Counted from the first letter of the stretch, positions 44,837 through 53,393 are shown. The stretch: DNA of 64,000 nucleotides from Bacteroides thetaiotaomicron VPI-5482 (GCF_000011065.1 NC_004663.1:2356001-2420000), one strand, 5' to 3'. Notes: generated by a model from the sequence alone, not told the origin. Translations and numbers: made by a program.

Positions 44837-45110
44837 GGACAGTACATCCTGCTTTTTATCATAAGAACGATGAAGGTGTGTCAAAAATCAAAAGTAACTA
44901 AACTGAGGCTGACTAAAAAGTCAGTTGTATCCACACTCTCCTCCTTCGGGAAGAGGAGTACCCGTAGGAGGAGGTGGTAGGTGAGCACACAAGCTATTGA
45001 TATTCAACCATACAGCATACCTACCACTCCGGCTTTCAGCCACTCTTCCTTCCTGAAGAGGGGAGTTTAGTTACTTTTGACACACCTTCATAAAGCCAGA
45101 TGTACTGTCC
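44837..45110. repeat. MITE-like element with nested inverted repeats
   Basis: Inner arms: 44870-44904 and 45064-45091 both carry ATGAAGGTGTGTCAAAA and GTAACTAAACT on opposite strands; the left arm has seven extra bases (ATCAAAA). Outer arms: GGACAGTACATC (44837-44848) and its exact complement at 45099-45110. There is no open frame in between, only small hairpins. This fits a non-autonomous mobile repeat inserted in an older hairpin, or a single long imperfect stem. Confidence 0.65.
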
Positions 45111-45346
45111 ATTTATTCTCTTTCTCGTCTCCCTCAGCATACTCCAAAGCCGTTTTTTCTAATTAACAAATAAAAAGTCCCTTTTTCCCCGCTAATCGGA
45201 CACAGCAGCCCCGATGGCAGCAACGGAAAGATCGTGACCAATACCTCTTCACTTACCACAGCACTGCATATCGTCAAGAGTATAACCATTCATATCCAAT
45301 AAACAAAGTAAATAAAAGGCTGCAACTATGAGCAGGTTATTACTAT

Positions 45347-45492
45347 AAGCATCCGTTCTCTCTTTAACGAGAAAAAATTCTCATGCCTTCGAGAAAAAAT
45401 TCTCATTGCAGTGAGAACTTTTTCTCAATGCGATGAGAAACTTTTCTCATAGTGGTGAGAATTTTTTCTCATCACCATGAGAATGATTGAGA
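45347..45492. repeat. Array of 14-bp palindromes with exact 22-bp period
   Basis: Five units GAGAA-N4-TTCTC start at 45369, 45391, 45413, 45435 and 45457. Degenerate half-units occur at 45347 (right half kept) and 45479 (left half kept). Every step is exactly 22 bp, with 8-base spacers that differ from each other. The central four bases vary while the dyad is kept. It lies 270 bp upstream of pncB. Bases 45111-45346 and 45493-45759 hold no recognised gene. Confidence 0.85.
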
Positions 45493-45759
45493 ATATAGTA
45501 ATCCGTATCATACTGTATAATAATCATATACGTATTTTGCGTCTTACGGTTTACAGCAATAATTGATTGGTTATAAAGAAGCTTATTCATAAAAAAAGTA
45601 TTTTTTCGCCTATTTTGTTGAAGCATCACCGCTATAGAAAGCGAAAACACCCTAAAAGTGGGATTAACTTACTAAAAGAAGGAATTATTGCCAATTAATC
45701 AGTAGGATTGTTCAACAAATGCTAACTTTACGACGTTTTACATATAAAGAATAAACGGC

Positions 45760-46929
45760 ATGATTGTAAGAACACTACTGGATACAGACCTCTATAAGTT
45801 TACCACCTCGTACGCTTATATCAAATTATTCCCTTACGCAATGGGCACTTTCAGTTTCAACGACAGAAACGAAACTGAATATACCGAAGAGTTTCTGGAA
45901 GCGCTCAAAAGCGAATTCAACAAACTCAGCCGGTTGAGACTTACGGAAGAGGAACTGGAATACATGACACGCAATTGCCGGTTTCTTCCTAGAGTCTATT
46001 GGGAATGGCTGTCTTCTTTCCGTTTTGATCCGGACAAGATCGATATTCATCTGGACACAACGGGCCGGCTGCATATTGAAGTCAGCGATTTTCTTTATAA
46101 AGTCACACTGTATGAAGTACCGCTGCTCGCCATCGTATCCGAAATCAAAAACAAGTTTTTCGGCAATGTACCCGATATGAGCGAGATACTCTGCAAATTG
46201 TCGGAGAAAGTGGAATTGTCCAATCAGCACCAGCTCCGCTTCTCGGAGTTCGGCACGCGGAGAAGATTCTCAATCGACGTGCAGGAGACGGTGATCAAAC
46301 GGCTGAATGATACGGCCAAATACTGTACCGGAACTTCCAACTGCTATTTTGCCATGAAGTACGGCATGAAAATGATGGGAACTCATCCGCATGAGTGGTT
46401 CATGTTTCATGGGGCACAGTTCGGATATAAGCACGCCAACTATATGGCGCTCGAAAACTGGGTGAATGTATATGACGGAGATTTGGGCATTGCGCTGTCC
46501 GACACTTATACTTCAGGAATATTCCTGAGCAATCTCAGCCGCAAGCAGGCCAAGCTATTCGACGGAGTGCGCTGCGATTCCGGCAATGAGTTTGATTTTA
46601 TCGATAAGCTGGTAGCCCGCTATAAAGAACTGGGCATTGATGCCACTACCAAAACAATCGTCTTCAGCAACGCTCTCGACTTCACGAAGGCACTGGAAAT
46701 TCAGGAATACTGCAAGGACAAGATTCGCTGTTCCTTCGGAATCGGTACCAATCTTACGAATGATACAGGATTTGCCCCTTCCAACATTGTCATGAAACTC
46801 ACGCAATGCAAAATGAATGTCAATCAGGAATGGAGAGAATGCATCAAACTATCGGATGACGAGGGAAAACATACAGGCAGTCCGGAGGAAGTACAGGCTT
46901 GTCTATACGAACTGAGGCTGGCGAAATAA
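45760..46929 (+). CDS. pncB: Nicotinate phosphoribosyltransferase
   Basis: 389 residues. Family motifs: MIVRTLLDTDLYKFTTSYAY at the N-terminus, SEFGTRRRFSIDVQ, TGTSNCYFAMKYGMKMMGTH (with the conserved His region HPHEWFMFHGAQ), DTYTSGIFL, GVRCDSGNEFDF and SFGIGTNLTND. It converts nicotinate and PRPP to nicotinate mononucleotide in NAD salvage. It is a single-gene unit; the palindrome array upstream is a candidate control region but no link is shown. Confidence 0.95.
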   Translation: MIVRTLLDTDLYKFTTSYAYIKLFPYAMGTFSFNDRNETEYTEEFLEALKSEFNKLSRLRLTEEELEYMTRNCRFLPRVYWEWLSSFRFDPDKIDIHLDTTGRLHIEVSDFLYKVTLYEVPLLAIVSEIKNKFFGNVPDMSEILCKLSEKVELSNQHQLRFSEFGTRRRFSIDVQETVIKRLNDTAKYCTGTSNCYFAMKYGMKMMGTHPHEWFMFHGAQFGYKHANYMALENWVNVYDGDLGIALSDTYTSGIFLSNLSRKQAKLFDGVRCDSGNEFDFIDKLVARYKELGIDATTKTIVFSNALDFTKALEIQEYCKDKIRCSFGIGTNLTNDTGFAPSNIVMKLTQCKMNVNQEWRECIKLSDDEGKHTGSPEEVQACLYELRLAK

Positions 46930-46964
46930 AGACCACTCTGAACAGAAAGCCGGGATACGGGCAT

Positions 46965-47027
46965 AAAAAAAGGAGCAACGCCTTGCTCCAACCTTTGTTA
47001 ACCTTAAATCTAATACTATGAAAAACA
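46965..47027 (-). ncRNA. Predicted small RNA, family A copy 3
   Basis: Minus promoter: TTTG (47060-47063), 19 bp, TATCTTTG (47033-47040) followed by C. The transcript of about 63 nt carries the shared core and ends in a perfect hairpin GGAGCAA/TTGCTCC (46972-46989, loop CGCC) with seven T. It lies between pncB and the thioredoxin gene. Confidence 0.82.
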
Positions 47028-47086
47028 CAGTGCAAAGATACGTACTTCTGTGTTATTAGCAAATTATCCAAATAAAAAAGTATGTT

Positions 47087-47102
47087 TTATAACACGATTT
47101 AA
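47087..47102 (-). promoter_or_regulatory. Conserved upstream box of small RNA copy 3
   Basis: TTATAACACGATTTAA starts 27 bp beyond the -33 element, the same offset as in copies 1 and 2. It lies just past the thioredoxin stop. Confidence 0.55.
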
Positions 47103-47141
47103 AACTTTCATAGAAAAACATCCCTTTTTATTAATACTTTT

Positions 47142-47465
47142 TCAAGATTTAAACTCCTTGACTGCTCTTCCCAATCTTTCCAGCGTCAGTTCGCCGGATT
47201 GTCTCCAGAGCTGTTCACCTTTTCTGAAAAGAATGAATGTGGGAGTGGATTCAATGGTATAGAAATTAGCGAGATCACTTTCCTCGTCTACGTCTACCTG
47301 TACTACCTCGACTATCCCTTCCATCTCTTTCTTGAACTCTTTTATCAAAGGCTGCATACGCTGGCAGTGAGGACACCACGTTGCATAAAATTCTGCCATT
47401 ACCCAGTCATCACCCGCCAGTTTCTCTCTGTTTCTCGTATCACGAGCTATTTTCTTTTCTTTCAT
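47142..47465 (-). CDS. Thioredoxin-family protein
   Basis: 107 residues, a bare thioredoxin fold with no signal peptide. The redox site is WCPHC (Cys31, Cys34), which resembles the CPHC of DsbA rather than the CGPC of thioredoxin, and would make it more oxidising. The conserved cis-proline is in STPTFILF. The N-terminal KEKKIARDTRNREKL is charged. It probably acts in the cytoplasm on an unknown partner. Confidence 0.9.
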   Translation of the reverse strand: MKEKKIARDTRNREKLAGDDWVMAEFYATWCPHCQRMQPLIKEFKKEMEGIVEVVQVDVDEESDLANFYTIESTPTFILFRKGEQLWRQSGELTLERLGRAVKEFKS

Positions 47466-47654
47466 ATCGATTCTCCTTTTAATTAATTAGTGGGAGTCTT
47501 AACAATACAAAAAGGGGAAGGTTTAACACATAAACATTAATACACAGAGATTTAGTTCTATTGGAAAAGTAAAGGAGAGGAAATCTGCCGGAGCATTCAT
47601 TGCACAAAACTGAAACTTTCGTGCAAAAACAGAACACAGTATTCAATATTTATT

Positions 47655-47662
47655 TATCTTTG
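47655..47662 (+). promoter_or_regulatory. -7 box of the riboswitch-carboxylase transcript
   Basis: TATCTTTG followed by C, immediately upstream of the riboswitch. No TTTG is seen 19 bp upstream. Bases 47466-47654 contain nothing else recognised. Confidence 0.6.
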
Positions 47663-47667
47663 CCCCC

Positions 47668-47850
47668 CGAAATGGTTCGGAGTCCGTGTCCAACGGACAA
47701 CGATTAAAAGGGAATCGGGTGTAAATCCCGTACAGTCCCGCTGCTGTGAAGCTCTATACAATGTCTTATTAATGAACTAATTTATCGCCACTGATGTTAT
47801 TTCGGGAAGGCACTATAAGACAAGAGTCAGTCAGAAGACCTGCCACTTCG
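47668..47850 (+). promoter_or_regulatory. Cobalamin (B12) riboswitch
   Basis: The aptamer shows the class hallmarks in order: GGGAATCGGGTGTAAATCCC (47710-47729), CAGTCCCGCTGCTGTGA (47733-47749), GCCACTGATG with the later CGGGAAGGC, and the B12 box AGTCAGAAGACCTGCC at 47829-47844. It opens the transcript of the three carboxylase genes starting at 47998. Between box and start codon are about 150 nt with a GTTCTT/AAGAAC pairing but no T run, so control is more likely at translation than at termination. Confidence 0.93.
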
Positions 47851-47997
47851 CGTAAAGCGTTCTTCTGCCTCGTGGGTTAGGAGAAAGAACATCATTTGTT
47901 AAGCCCCAAATCAAGAAAATACTGTGTTTCTGTCGGATGGACTATGTCTGTGAAGATGGGAAGGCATTAAATAAGTATGTACTTAATTGAGTAAAGT

Positions 47998-49509
47998 ATG
48001 ATAAAAAAAATCTTAGTAGCCAATCGCGGTGAAATTGCCATAAGGGTGATGCGCTCCTGCCGGGAGATGGAGATAACGAGTATCGCTATTTTCTCCGAAG
48101 CAGACCGGACCGCGAAGCACGTGCTCTATGCAGACGAAGCTTATTGCGTAGGACCGGCAGCATCCAAAGAGAGTTATCTGAATATAGAAAAAATCATCGA
48201 AGTGGCAAAGGAATGCCATGCAGACGCTATTCATCCGGGATATGGTTTCCTGTCCGAAAACGCGACTTTCGCCCGACGCTGTCAGGAAGAAAATATTATT
48301 TTTATCGGACCGGACCCCGAAACGATGGAGGCAATGGGCGACAAGATATCCGCCCGTATTAAAATGATCGAGGCAGGAGTCCCTGTCGTTCCCGGCACAC
48401 AGGAGAATCTGAAAAGTGTGGAAGAAGCCGTAGAACTCTGCAACAAGATCGGTTACCCGGTGATGCTGAAAGCATCTATGGGCGGCGGCGGAAAAGGTAT
48501 GCGCCTTATCCACAGTGCGGAAGAGGTGGAAGAGGCTTATACGACTGCCAAAAGCGAGTCACTTTCTTCGTTTGGCGACGATACCGTTTATCTGGAGAAG
48601 TTCGTGGAAGAACCTCATCACATTGAATTTCAGATTCTGGGCGACAAACACGGAAACGTGATTCACCTGTGCGAACGCGAATGTTCCGTACAGCGCCGCA
48701 ACCAGAAGATTGTAGAAGAGACGCCATCGGTTTTCGTGACTCCCGAACTACGTAAAGACATGGGTGAAAAGGCGGTAGCCGCCGCCAAAGCGGTCAACTA
48801 TATCGGTGCAGGCACGATTGAGTTCTTGGTTGATAAGCATCGCAATTATTACTTCCTCGAAATGAACACCCGTCTGCAAGTAGAACATCCGATTACGGAA
48901 GAAGTGGTCGGAGTGGACTTGGTGAAAGAGCAGATCAAAGTTGCCGACGGCCAAGTGCTCCAGCTGAAACAGAAAGATATCCAACAGCGCGGCCATGCCA
49001 TCGAATGCCGTATTTGTGCCGAAGACACGGAAATGAACTTCATGCCGAGCCCGGGAATCATCAAGCAGATTACAGAACCGAACGGAATCGGTGTTCGTAT
49101 CGACAGTTACGTTTACGAAGGATATGAAATCCCGATCTATTATGACCCGATGATCGGCAAACTGATCGTATGGGCTACTAACCGCGAATATGCCATCGAA
49201 CGGATGCGCCGCGTACTCCATGAGTATAAACTGACAGGGGTAAAGAACAACATCAGCTACCTGCGTGCCATCATGGACACTCCGGACTTTGTGGAAGGCC
49301 ATTACGACACAGGCTTTATCACCAAGAACGGCGAGCATCTGCAACAATGTATCATGCGCACCAGCGAACGTGCCGAAAACATTGCCATGATTGCTGCCTA
49401 CATGGATTATCTGATGAATCTTGAAGAAAACAGAGGTGACGCAACGGACAACCGTCCCATCAGCAAATGGAAAGAATTCGGTTTGCACAAAGGTGTACTT
49501 CGTATCTAA
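47998..49509 (+). CDS. Biotin carboxylase subunit (acyl-CoA carboxylase)
   Basis: 503 residues, a full biotin carboxylase: MIKKILVANRGEIAIRVMRSCREM at the start, HPGYGFLSENATFA, the ATP-grasp glycine loop KASMGGGGKGMRLI, FLEMNTRLQVEHPITEEVVG (catalytic Glu/Arg) and the C-terminal GHAIECRICAED. It carboxylates biotin on the carrier protein encoded 20 bp downstream. With the carboxyltransferase of this operon it most likely forms propionyl-CoA carboxylase/methylmalonyl-CoA decarboxylation machinery in the succinate-propionate route, which uses the B12 enzyme methylmalonyl-CoA mutase. The B12 riboswitch upstream supports that. Confidence 0.93.
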   Translation: MIKKILVANRGEIAIRVMRSCREMEITSIAIFSEADRTAKHVLYADEAYCVGPAASKESYLNIEKIIEVAKECHADAIHPGYGFLSENATFARRCQEENIIFIGPDPETMEAMGDKISARIKMIEAGVPVVPGTQENLKSVEEAVELCNKIGYPVMLKASMGGGGKGMRLIHSAEEVEEAYTTAKSESLSSFGDDTVYLEKFVEEPHHIEFQILGDKHGNVIHLCERECSVQRRNQKIVEETPSVFVTPELRKDMGEKAVAAAKAVNYIGAGTIEFLVDKHRNYYFLEMNTRLQVEHPITEEVVGVDLVKEQIKVADGQVLQLKQKDIQQRGHAIECRICAEDTEMNFMPSPGIIKQITEPNGIGVRIDSYVYEGYEIPIYYDPMIGKLIVWATNREYAIERMRRVLHEYKLTGVKNNISYLRAIMDTPDFVEGHYDTGFITKNGEHLQQCIMRTSERAENIAMIAAYMDYLMNLEENRGDATDNRPISKWKEFGLHKGVLRI

Positions 49510-49529
49510 ACTAAAAACAGCATTCAATT

Positions 49530-50039
49530 ATGGAAATTCATATAGGAGACCGCGTAGCGGAAATAGAACTCGTCAGCAAGGAAGACAACAAAGTGGTACT
49601 TACCATTGACGGAAAACCGTTTGAAGCAGATGTTGTGATGGCCGAAAATGGCACCTGCAATATTCTGATGGACGGTCGCAGCGCAAACGCACAACTGATT
49701 CGCCGCGAAAACGGTAAAAGCTATAAGGTAAATACGCATTATAGCAGTTTCAATGTTGAAATCGTGGACAGCCAGGCAAAGTATCTGCGTATGCGCAAGA
49801 AAGGTGAAGACGAACAGAACGACCGTATCACTTCCCCAATGCCGGGAAAGGTGGTGAAAATCCCTGTTACGGCAGGGCAGGAAATGAGGACCGGAGATAC
49901 CGTCATCGTCATCGAAGCCATGAAAATGCAGAGCAACTACAAAGTGACTTCCGATTGCCGCATCAAGGAAATTCTGGTTCAGGAAGGCGACAACATCACC
50001 GGTGACCAGACATTAATAACATTAGAGCCGATTATATAA
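49530..50039 (+). CDS. Biotin carboxyl carrier protein
   Basis: 169 residues. The C-terminal lipoyl/biotinyl domain (about 98-169) starts ITSPMPGKVVKIPV and carries the biotinylation site EAMKM with Lys132. The N-terminal 95 residues form a beta-rich, carboxylase-binding extension (MEIHIGDRVAEIELV) seen in acyl-CoA carboxylases rather than in the Ala/Pro-rich decarboxylase carriers. It shuttles carboxybiotin between the biotin carboxylase and carboxyltransferase, 20 bp from each neighbour. Confidence 0.93.
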   Translation: MEIHIGDRVAEIELVSKEDNKVVLTIDGKPFEADVVMAENGTCNILMDGRSANAQLIRRENGKSYKVNTHYSSFNVEIVDSQAKYLRMRKKGEDEQNDRITSPMPGKVVKIPVTAGQEMRTGDTVIVIEAMKMQSNYKVTSDCRIKEILVQEGDNITGDQTLITLEPII

Positions 50040-50059
50040 TACTAAAAACGGATTGCATC

Positions 50060-51595
50060 ATGGAAGAAATAAATAAAGCATACGCCATGTTTCAGGAACG
50101 TGACCGCATCGCTTCCCTCGGTGGGGGCGTGGAAAAGATTGAAAAGCAACACGAAAGCGGAAAGATGACTGCCCGCGAACGCATCGAAATGCTGCTCGAC
50201 AAAGGTACTTTTGTTGAACTGGACAAGTTGATGGTTCACCGCTGCACCAACTATGGCATGGACAAAAACAAGATTCCGGGAGACGGCATCGTATCCGGTT
50301 ACGGAAAGATTGACGGGCGCCAGGTATTTGTTTATGCCTACGACTTTACTGTCTACGGAGGTTCACTGTCCGCTTCGAACGCGAAAAAGATTGTGAAAGT
50401 GCAGCAACTGGCATTGAAGAACGGTGCTCCGATAATTGCGCTGAATGATTCCGGTGGCGCACGTATTCAGGAAGGAATTGAAAGCCTTTCCGGCTATGCG
50501 GATATTTTCTATCAGAACACAATGGCAAGCGGAGTGATTCCTCAGATTTCAGCTATTCTTGGTCCGTGTGCCGGAGGCGCCTGCTACTCTCCTGCCCTTA
50601 CCGACTTCATCTTTATGGTGAAAGAAAAGAGTCACATGTTTGTGACAGGTCCGGATGTGGTAAAGACTGTGATTCACGAAGAGGTAAGCAAAGAAGAACT
50701 GGGCGGTGCCATGACACACAGCAGCAAAAGCGGTGTCACTCACTTTATGTGCAATACCGAAGAAGAACTGTTGATGAGCATTCGCGAACTGCTTTCCTTC
50801 TTGCCTCAGAATAATATGGACGAAACGAAAAAGCAGAACTGTACTGACGAAACCAACCGTGAAGATGCCGTACTCGACACCATCGTCCCCGCAGACCCGA
50901 ATGTACCATATGACATGAAGGATATCATCGAACGGGTAGTAGATAACGGCTATTTCTTCGAAGTAATGACTAACTTCGCAAAGAATATCATCATCGGTTT
51001 TGCACGTCTGGCAGGCCGTTCGGTTGGTATTGTCGCCAATCAGCCGGCCTACCTTGCCGGTGTTCTCGACATTGACGCCAGCGACAAGGCAAGCCGTTTC
51101 ATCCGTTTCTGCGACTGTTTCAACATTCCGTTGATTACTTTCGAAGATGTGCCGGGATTTCTTCCCGGATATACGCAGGAGAACAACGGTATCATCCGCC
51201 ACGGTGCTAAAATCGTTTATGCGTTTGCCGAAGCTACCGTTCCCAAACTGACAGTCATTACCCGCAAGGCATACGGCGGCGCATATATTGTGATGAACTC
51301 CAAACAGACAGGTGCAGATGTGAACTTCGCTTATCCGAGTGCGGAAATCGCAGTCATGGGTGCGGAAGGTGCGGTAAACATCCTGTTCCGCAAAGCGGAT
51401 GCAGAGACAAAAGGTAAAGAACTGGAAGCCTACAAGGAAAAGTTTGCCACTCCCTACCAGGCTGCCGAACTGGGATTCATCGACGAAATCATCTATCCGA
51501 GACAAACCCGCAAACGTCTGATCCAGGCACTGGAAATGACAGAGAACAAGATGCAGACGAATCCGCCTAAAAAACATGGAAATATGCCTTTATAA
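50060..51595 (+). CDS. Carboxyltransferase subunit (propionyl-CoA carboxylase beta / MmdA type)
   Basis: 511 residues, the usual length. Two crotonase-fold halves: GVEKIEKQHESGKMTARERIEMLLDKG, NDSGGARIQEGIESL and GPCAGGACYSPAL in the first; DVPGFLPGYTQENNGIIRHGAK, TRKAYGGAYIVMNSK and YPSAEIAVMGAEGAVNILF in the second. It transfers carboxyl between biotin and propionyl-CoA. Sequence alone does not separate propionyl-CoA carboxylase from methylmalonyl-CoA decarboxylase alpha; absence of decarboxylase membrane subunits favours the former or a transcarboxylase-like role. Confidence 0.93.
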   Translation: MEEINKAYAMFQERDRIASLGGGVEKIEKQHESGKMTARERIEMLLDKGTFVELDKLMVHRCTNYGMDKNKIPGDGIVSGYGKIDGRQVFVYAYDFTVYGGSLSASNAKKIVKVQQLALKNGAPIIALNDSGGARIQEGIESLSGYADIFYQNTMASGVIPQISAILGPCAGGACYSPALTDFIFMVKEKSHMFVTGPDVVKTVIHEEVSKEELGGAMTHSSKSGVTHFMCNTEEELLMSIRELLSFLPQNNMDETKKQNCTDETNREDAVLDTIVPADPNVPYDMKDIIERVVDNGYFFEVMTNFAKNIIIGFARLAGRSVGIVANQPAYLAGVLDIDASDKASRFIRFCDCFNIPLITFEDVPGFLPGYTQENNGIIRHGAKIVYAFAEATVPKLTVITRKAYGGAYIVMNSKQTGADVNFAYPSAEIAVMGAEGAVNILFRKADAETKGKELEAYKEKFATPYQAAELGFIDEIIYPRQTRKRLIQALEMTENKMQTNPPKKHGNMPL

Positions 51596-51620
51596 GTTAT
51601 AGGCGATTACCTATAATAAA

Positions 51621-51675
51621 AGAGACTGTTTCAGTACAGGTGCCCCCACCTGTTTCTGAAACAGTTTCTTTTTTT
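51621..51675 (+). terminator. Terminator of the carboxylase operon
   Basis: A long stem, AGAGACTGTTTCAG-ACAGGTG with CACCTGT-CTGAAACAGTTTCT, is followed by seven T. Confidence 0.9.
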
Positions 51676-51721
51676 CATATAAAAAGCAGAAATGCTTTCA
51701 CGCAAAATAGATAAAACTTTA

Positions 51722-51729
51722 TACCTTTG
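51722..51729 (+). promoter_or_regulatory. -7 box of the sulfatase gene
   Basis: TACCTTTG followed by C matches the consensus, 30 bp before the ATG. Confidence 0.6.
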
Positions 51730-51758
51730 CAGTATTACATTATGAAAAACCAGAAAAT

Positions 51759-53261
51759 ATGATTAACCTGAAATGTACATTTGCCGTCACGGCCGGATTG
51801 TGCTCATCTTTGGCCTATGCACAAAAACAACCGCACATTATCTTAATTATGACCGATCAGCAACGTGGCGACGCCATGGGATGCATGGGTAATGAATCTC
51901 TTATCTCCCCCCATCTGGACGCTTTGGCAAGCGAAGGAACGTTGTTTATGAACGGATATTCTTCGTGTCCCAGCAGTACCCCTGCCCGTGCCGGACTGTT
52001 GACCGGACAGTCTCCCTGGCATCATGGCTTGTTAGGATACGGTAAAGTTGCCCCCAAGTACAACCACGAAATGCCTCAGATGCTGAAAGATGCCGGATAT
52101 TATACCTTCGGTATCGGAAAAATGCACTGGCATCCGCAACGAATCAAACACGGTTTCGAAGGAACGCTGCTGGATGAAAGCGGACGCCGGGAAGATCCGA
52201 ATTTCATCAGTGACTATCGCTTATGGTTTCAAATACAGGCACCGGGAAAGAACCCGGATGAAACCGGAATCGGATGGAACGATCACGGAGCAGCTACCTA
52301 TAAACTGAAAGAAAGTCTGCACCCTACTTATTGGACCGGTGAAATGGCTTGTCAGATGATACAGAATTATGATAACGGCAATCAGCCCTTATTCTTGAAA
52401 GTTTCCTTTGCCCGTCCCCACAGCCCGTACGACCCGCCTCAACGCTTTCTCGACATGTATAAGGATGCGCAGGTTCCCGATCCCGTCATTGGTGAGTGGT
52501 GTGGGAAATATGCCAAAGAACTGGACCCCGAAAAAGCAGCCAAAGATGCTCCCTACGGCAACTTCGGAAATGAATATGCACGTCACTCCAAACGCTATTA
52601 TTATGCCAACATCACTTTCATAGACGAACAGATAGGGCGTGTCCTCCAGACCTTAAAAGACAAGGGAATGTATGATAATTCCCTTATCATTTTCGTTTCC
52701 GATCATGGAGATATGATGGGAGATCACTACCACTGGCGAAAGACTTACCCGTATGAAGGATCTACGCACATACCTTATATTATTAAATGGCCAGCCAAAG
52801 CGCAAGTCGTTCCCGGCAAGGTGGATAATCCCGTAGAACTCCGTGACCTGCTACCAACTTTCTTCGAAATAGCGGGAACCTCCGTTCCCACCGACATAGA
52901 CGGACGCTCTCTGCTATCTCTGGCTAAAGGCACAGAAACGGAATGGCGCAAATACATCGACCTGGAACATGCCACTTGCTACAGTGATGACAACTATTGG
53001 TGTGCCTTGACCGACGGAAAGATTAAATATATCTGGTACTTCTATACAGGTGAAGAGCAATTGTTTGACCTTGCCAAAGATCCTAAAGAACTGCACAATG
53101 CTGTGAACGACAAGAAATATAAAAAGCTGCTGACAGGAATGCGTGCAGAAATGATCCGCCACCTCAGTGAACGGGGAGAGGAATTTGTGAAAGACGGTCA
53201 ATTGGTTGTCCGCAAAAAAACGATGCTTTACGGTCCTAACTATCCGAAAGAAAAGCGATAA
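51759..53261 (+). CDS. S1-family sulfatase, Ser-type
   Basis: 500 residues with signal peptide (about 1-21, SSLAYAQ). Metal ligands lie in MTDQQRGDAMG (Asp33). The formylglycine motif is S-T-P-A-R-A-G-L-L-T-G with Ser73 as the residue to be oxidised, so this is a serine-type sulfatase needing an anaerobic maturase (anSME). Further motifs are GKMHWH, VSDHGDMMGDH and HIPYIIKWP. Sulfatases in Bacteroides desulfate mucin or glycosaminoglycans in the periplasm. No SusC/D or maturase gene adjoins, so its substrate is open. Confidence 0.93.
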   Translation: MINLKCTFAVTAGLCSSLAYAQKQPHIILIMTDQQRGDAMGCMGNESLISPHLDALASEGTLFMNGYSSCPSSTPARAGLLTGQSPWHHGLLGYGKVAPKYNHEMPQMLKDAGYYTFGIGKMHWHPQRIKHGFEGTLLDESGRREDPNFISDYRLWFQIQAPGKNPDETGIGWNDHGAATYKLKESLHPTYWTGEMACQMIQNYDNGNQPLFLKVSFARPHSPYDPPQRFLDMYKDAQVPDPVIGEWCGKYAKELDPEKAAKDAPYGNFGNEYARHSKRYYYANITFIDEQIGRVLQTLKDKGMYDNSLIIFVSDHGDMMGDHYHWRKTYPYEGSTHIPYIIKWPAKAQVVPGKVDNPVELRDLLPTFFEIAGTSVPTDIDGRSLLSLAKGTETEWRKYIDLEHATCYSDDNYWCALTDGKIKYIWYFYTGEEQLFDLAKDPKELHNAVNDKKYKKLLTGMRAEMIRHLSERGEEFVKDGQLVVRKKTMLYGPNYPKEKR

Positions 53262-53285
53262 ATATAGCCTGCCCGGATGAAACGC

Positions 53286-53393
53286 ATCACTTTCGCCACA
53301 AATTGTATCTATCATACAGATAAAATGGGAAGTTCTCAATGACTGACACTTAATTTATCCGTCTAAGATTGTACAATTTGCGGTGAAAGTGAT
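53286..53393. repeat. 22-bp imperfect inverted repeat between convergent genes
   Basis: 53286-53307 and 53372-53393 are reverse complements at 20 of 22 positions (ATCACTTTC, then CAAATTGTA), with a 64-base centre. It lies between the converging sulfatase and YeiH-type genes. No T run adjoins, so a repeat relic is as likely as a terminator. Confidence 0.55.

Noticed and set aside
45194..45302. Short plus-strand frame resembling coding sequence (IGHSSPDGSNGKIVTNTSSL)
   Set aside because: No start codon, about 40 residues and no family match I recognise; could be a decayed fragment but not supportable.
45347..45492. CRISPR array
   Set aside because: Repeats are only 14 bp and spacers 8 bp, the repeats are palindromic and vary in their centre, and no cas genes are present.
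48748..51577. Long minus-strand open frames inside the carboxylase operon
   Set aside because: Shadows of strongly biased coding sequence on plus; all three plus genes are clear family members.
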